From positions 1-9,115 of the forward strand of contig CANEUJ010000061.1 of the NCBI GenBank assembly GCA_947441745.1: a stretch of 9,115 nt of DNA. The letters are read 5' to 3'. Positions 6,171-9,115 of this stretch are shown piece by piece (positions within the stretch are counted from its first letter, which is position 1; every line of letters starts with the position of its first letter). The stretch is from Neisseriaceae bacterium (GTDB lineage Bacteria; Pseudomonadota; Gammaproteobacteria; Burkholderiales; UBA11063). A program made the position numbers and the translations under genes. The notes beneath the pieces are model-generated. The model worked only from the letters and a program-made list of their open reading frames with translations. It did not search any database and was not told the origin of the DNA.

Positions 6171-7163
6171 ATGATCTACATAGTTTTAAATGTAATATTT
6201 AACGCATTTATTCTGGCGGTAATTTTACTTATTGGTGCTGATTTTATGCATATAAAGTCATATTTAGCATGGTGCTTAGGTTATGTAATTGTTGCACTTT
6301 TAGCCGTTATTGGGTATACAAAGTTTGCTACTTCTACTATTGGGTTATTTATGCCAAGGCGTAATATGATTGGGCGTGAGACTGCTAAAATAGAGCCACT
6401 ATTGCAAGAAGTAATAAATAACATGAATAATGAGTATAATACTCATTATAAGCTTGCAGATTTTAATTTAAAAGTATCAGATAATAAGATAGTTAATGCT
6501 TTTTCTATTGGTTACAATACAATTATAATAAATCAAGGTGCATTTGAAAAACTTAATAATGAACAATTAAGAGCAATTTTAGCCCATAATATGGGATGTT
6601 TATATTATCGTGATAGTGTTAGAAGTACGGCTTTGCTATTTAGCTCTTTAGGTTCACGGGTTATTATGAGTATTTATGGTATATATTTAGCTTTTGCTAC
6701 TATTTTAGGTAAAAGCTCCAAAGGGGGGAGTTCCAAAATATTGGCATTAATTAGTTGGCTACCGTTATTGGTTTTTTTACCGGTAATTATCCTTAATTTT
6801 ATTGGAGCAAGGTTATTTAATTTACTAAATCTTAAAGTAAGTCGAGAGGCTGAATATAAAGCTGATGCCTTTGCTATAAAGTTAGGCTACAGAGATGACT
6901 TAATTTCAGCTCTTGAGGTATTGGATGCTATTACTATTCATGATAATAGCTTTGTTGCTAAATTAATGTCATTACATCTATCAACAATGTCACGTATTGG
7001 TGCAATTGAAGATGGTAAGGTATTAGCTCCAAGTATAGCTACACCATTTGTAGCAACAAATGTATCTGATATAGGTGGAAATAGTGAGGTTCTAAGGCTC
7101 TGTGCTATATTAAGCATGGGAGGGTTTTTATGGTGTTATTTGAGTTTGGTTTATTTAGCTTAG
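6171..7163 (+). CDS. M48/HtpX-like membrane protein with degenerate zinc site (pseudopeptidase)
   Basis: AGGAG (6157-6161) precedes the ATG by nine bases. The 330-residue product has two N-terminal membrane segments (about 3-22 and 32-50), a soluble domain, two more membrane segments (about 165-180 and 189-213) and a last hydrophobic stretch (about 307-329). The layout, the NAF motif (109-111) and SREAEYKAD (224-232) match M48 family peptidases such as HtpX. In active enzymes the helix reads HExxH; here residues 139-143 are HNMGC, so the catalytic Glu is Asn and the second zinc-binding His is Cys. The third ligand, Glu228, is kept. The protein is therefore unlikely to be a protease. Because the frame is long and intact it is probably a functional pseudoenzyme (scaffold or regulator) rather than debris. 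It lies directly after the repeat array and before glutaredoxin, with no sign of operon overlap. Confidence 0.8.
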   Translation: MIYIVLNVIFNAFILAVILLIGADFMHIKSYLAWCLGYVIVALLAVIGYTKFATSTIGLFMPRRNMIGRETAKIEPLLQEVINNMNNEYNTHYKLADFNLKVSDNKIVNAFSIGYNTIIINQGAFEKLNNEQLRAILAHNMGCLYYRDSVRSTALLFSSLGSRVIMSIYGIYLAFATILGKSSKGGSSKILALISWLPLLVFLPVIILNFIGARLFNLLNLKVSREAEYKADAFAIKLGYRDDLISALEVLDAITIHDNSFVAKLMSLHLSTMSRIGAIEDGKVLAPSIATPFVATNVSDIGGNSEVLRLCAILSMGGFLWCYLSLVYLA

Positions 7164-7248
7164 TTAATTCGGTATAGGAAGTTAAAACTAGATATGATAA
7201 AATATAGTATTATTTAAATAAATGTATTATAACTAAGGAAAGAGTATT

Positions 7249-7509
7249 ATGAAAAAAGTAACAATATATACTAAAGAAACATGCCCATACTGCCTTATGG
7301 CAAAAAACTTACTTAAACAAAAAGGTGTTAGTGAATTTGAAGAAATTAGAATTGACCTTGACGCTGAAGTTCGTCAAAAAATGATAGATATGACAGGTAG
7401 AATGACAGTTCCACAGATCTATATAGGCGACACTCATGTAGGTGGCTTTGATGATTTGTCAGCCTTAAATAAAGTTGGCAAATTAGATGAGTTACTAGCT
7501 AATTTATAA
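7249..7509 (+). CDS. grxC: Glutaredoxin 3-type monothiol/dithiol oxidoreductase
   Basis: The 86-residue protein is a complete glutaredoxin fold. The redox-active CPYC is at residues 12-15, the cis-proline TVP loop at 53-55 and the glutathione-binding GGFDD at 65-69. It reduces disulphides and glutathione-mixed disulphides in the cytosol, taking electrons from glutathione, and matches GrxC in length and in its CPYC active site, making it a dithiol enzyme. The ribosome site AAGGA (7235-7239) lies nine bases before the ATG. An AT-rich gap of 85 bp after the upstream gene holds -10-like hexamers (TATGAT 7193-7198, TATAGT 7203-7208) but no good -35. It is probably monocistronic and housekeeping. 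Confidence 0.95.
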   Translation: MKKVTIYTKETCPYCLMAKNLLKQKGVSEFEEIRIDLDAEVRQKMIDMTGRMTVPQIYIGDTHVGGFDDLSALNKVGKLDELLANL

Positions 7510-7521
7510 ATGACTATTTAA

Positions 7522-7607
7522 TTCCCAACTAATTTTTGTATTTATCTGTCGTTATAAAAATTCATATGATACACATATTTTAGCTACCAAAAATTTGTAA
7601 TTGGGAA
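7522..7607. repeat. Imperfect inverted repeat after glutaredoxin
   Basis: TTCCCAACTAATTTTT (7522-7537) is mirrored by AAAAATTTGTAATTGGGAA (7589-7607) with a three-base difference in length. It could be a weak long-loop terminator for the glutaredoxin gene or the remains of an element's ends. The rest of 7510-7679 shows no gene or clear promoter. Confidence 0.35.
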
Positions 7608-7679
7608 CCCTTATCAGTTATAGTCATGGTATCTGTATTAAATGTATTTTTAGAAATAGGGTAATTAATACCACCAAGC

Positions 7680-7925
7680 ATGGTATATAGAGTAGATACA
7701 AGACCACCAAGCGTAATATTTAATATTGGGTTTGAAAATTTAGGATCAAATACCGATCTTGTTCAGCACGTATTGGGATATGGTGATTCTGCTTTTGTGG
7801 CTACTTCAGAAGACCTCAATGCCACTATGCGTATTGCTCGTGCATCCATACTTTGGCATAGTAGTGCAATTAGAAGTGCTTGGATATATACTCATAAAAA
7901 TTTTGTTCATAGTTTAAGTTTTTAA
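7680..7925 (+). pseudogene. Truncated ADP-ribosyltransferase toxin remnant (pertussis toxin S1-like)
   Basis: The 81-residue frame begins VYRVDTRPP and continues with IFNIGFENLGSNTDLVQHVLG and DSAFVATSED in separate blocks. These match the opening of the pertussis toxin S1 family: Arg4 corresponds to the NAD-binding arginine of YRxDxRPP, His30 to the catalytic-site histidine in the DxxxH block, and ATS (41-43) to the STS motif. AWIYTHKNF (67-75) resembles the IYEV..NF strand. The frame then stops before the catalytic glutamate segment, and there is no signal peptide and no ribosome site near the ATG. The same frame remains open from 7926 to 8030 after the TAA and may hold a decayed Gln-x-Glu region (QYKYI, with Lys at the Glu place). 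I read it as a dead toxin gene, possibly a horizontally acquired one; the family call is from recalled motifs. Confidence 0.7.
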
Positions 7926-7930
7926 AAGCA

Positions 7931-7939
7931 TGATACAAT
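7931..7939 (+). promoter_or_regulatory. Extended -10 element, candidate porin promoter
   Basis: TGATACAAT is a TG-N-TACAAT extended -10, the same type as the one in front of the RRM gene. No good -35 is present at the usual distance. It lies inside the tail of the toxin remnant and would start porin transcription about 65 bases before its ATG. Confidence 0.4.
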
Positions 7940-8010
7940 AGTGTCTGATCAATATAAATATATATCATTTTTTAATATTGCTCATGCTTCAAATGTAAAG
8001 GCATCATTGA

Positions 8011-9115
8011 ATGAAACGTTATTTAATTAATTTTACCTTATTGTTACTTATTGGTTCCTCTCTTGCAAATGCAGATATAAATAATAATGAGATCTTTATT
8101 GACTCTAATGCTTATTATCAAAATCCATATGGAAACATACCAACTGGTGGGAATACTCAGTACCTCACTGAGAGCCAAATAGCTAGTCATAGTATAGCAC
8201 AAAAGCTGTTTCAGGATGGAACATGGAATATTTTTTCTGCCGCAACTTATAACTACTCTACTTTTACAGACCCTAAACCCGGAGTAACAAATAACGCGAC
8301 ATATGGCTACGGTGCGACGTTATTTGGGCAAACTGGGCGAATAGATGGATTTTCTTTTGGCGGTATGGTAACTGTAGATAATCCATTTTTCAATTCAAGC
8401 CTTAATGGTTATCGTCAAAATCAGGGTCCATGGATGACTACGAAACAACTAACTCAACTAAATGAAGCTTATGTTGAGTATCAGTATAAAAATAGACTGC
8501 AAGTGGATGCTGGTTGGATTTCAATTAATAATAGCCCATGGATAACTCCAGCTTATACTCTAAATAATATGAATCCTGCGGCAACGTATCAAGGTGCTAT
8601 AGTTAATTTATATGCTGGTGACGGTTGGTTACTAACTGGTTTAGGTTTTAATGCTGTACAGTTAGGTGGTTCAACTGGTATGGGTAACTATACTTTTTAT
8701 AATAAGCCATCTAATGGTATTTTACCAAGTCAAGACGAGTACTCTTCAAATGGTACTGTAGCAATTGGAGCTAATTATAAAGCACTGAATAATAATTATG
8801 AATTACGCTTATGGGGTTACAATTTTGATAATTATGGTAGTTTGGTTTATGCCGATAGCAAAATTAATATTCCGTTAAATGATAATACTAACATTCTATT
8901 TGGTTTACAAGGTGGTAGTAATAATGGGAACCTAAATAGTGCAAATAACGCTTTTGTAAATTATCAAAATTCAACTATTTCTAGTAATTTTGGTGGGGCT
9001 TTATTTGAGCTTCAATATGATATTGTTAATTTCGGACTTGCGTATAACAATATTTGGGGGCCATCAACTGCTTTTGGACAGGGTGCAATAATAGCTCCAT
9101 ATAATGCTAATGTTA
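8011..9115 (+). CDS. Outer-membrane porin, OprD-like (3'-truncated by window)
   Basis: The ATG is preceded by AAAGG (7998-8002) at eight bases. The first 22 residues form a signal peptide: a lysine/arginine start, the hydrophobic LLLLIGSSLA core and an ANA cleavage site. The remaining visible 346 residues alternate aromatic, polar and glycine residues, as in a beta-barrel, with many Asn/Tyr/Gly loops and no cysteine. A block with LNEAYVEYQYKN, LQVDAGW, SPWITPAY and AATYQGA resembles the OprD porin family pattern (strand, then G.. . SP ... TYQGA). OprD-type channels let small substrates such as amino acids or peptides cross the outer membrane; the substrate here cannot be told. The frame is open to the window end, so the C-terminal strands are not seen. 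The start overlaps the in-frame tail of the toxin remnant. Confidence 0.7.
   Translation, partial: MKRYLINFTLLLLIGSSLANADINNNEIFIDSNAYYQNPYGNIPTGGNTQYLTESQIASHSIAQKLFQDGTWNIFSAATYNYSTFTDPKPGVTNNATYGYGATLFGQTGRIDGFSFGGMVTVDNPFFNSSLNGYRQNQGPWMTTKQLTQLNEAYVEYQYKNRLQVDAGWISINNSPWITPAYTLNNMNPAATYQGAIVNLYAGDGWLLTGLGFNAVQLGGSTGMGNYTFYNKPSNGILPSQDEYSSNGTVAIGANYKALNNNYELRLWGYNFDNYGSLVYADSKINIPLNDNTNILFGLQGGSNNGNLNSANNAFVNYQNSTISSNFGGALFELQYDIVNFGLAYNNIWGPSTAFGQGAIIAPYNANV

Overview
The window reads as AT-rich chromosomal DNA of a Gram-negative bacterium, most likely a gammaproteobacterium. Support comes from a proteobacterial-type MetK, a GrxC-type glutaredoxin, a signal-peptide-bearing outer-membrane barrel, and GTCATCC...GGATCC repeats of the kind seen in low-GC intracellular or host-associated gammaproteobacteria. 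A Francisella-like relative is my best guess, but nothing here proves the genus. All convincing genes lie on the + strand.

Layout. 1-770 is the 3' part of a secreted-looking BspA-type leucine-rich-repeat protein, followed by a hairpin terminator (831-857). 771-1289 has no intact gene: it holds a decayed fragment resembling an IS30-family transposase tail, candidate promoters, a possibly structured leader and one diverged palindromic repeat. 1290-2453 is metK (S-adenosylmethionine synthase). 2454-2706 holds an extended -10 promoter and a leader for a small RRM RNA-binding protein (2707-2985), which ends in a very strong terminator (3022-3054). Directly after that terminator is a tightly coupled pair: a winged-helix protein resembling the replication-relaxation/mobilisation family (3065-3757) and a polytopic membrane P-loop ATPase of the VirD4/TraD coupling-protein type (3754-5643). 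No relaxase or secretion-channel gene is visible beside them.

5644-6170 is filled by three tandem composite palindromic units (periods 172, 171 and 141 bp). Their stems vary while their flanks and cores stay fixed. Then come an M48/HtpX-like membrane protein that has lost its zinc-binding HExxH motif (6171-7163), a monomeric glutaredoxin (7249-7509), a truncated remnant of a pertussis-toxin-S1-like ADP-ribosyltransferase (7680-7925, possibly continuing decayed to about 8030), and the first 368 codons of an outer-membrane porin running off the window (8011-9115).

The window mixes housekeeping genes (metK, grx, the RNA-binding protein) with accessory material: the LRR surface protein, transposase debris, the orphan coupling-protein pair, the repeat array, the pseudoprotease and the toxin remnant. 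The two most interesting items are the orphan two-gene ATPase module and the covarying palindromic repeat family, a diverged member of which lies upstream of metK. The toxin remnant suggests the lineage once carried an AB-type ADP-ribosylating toxin gene or acquired part of one.
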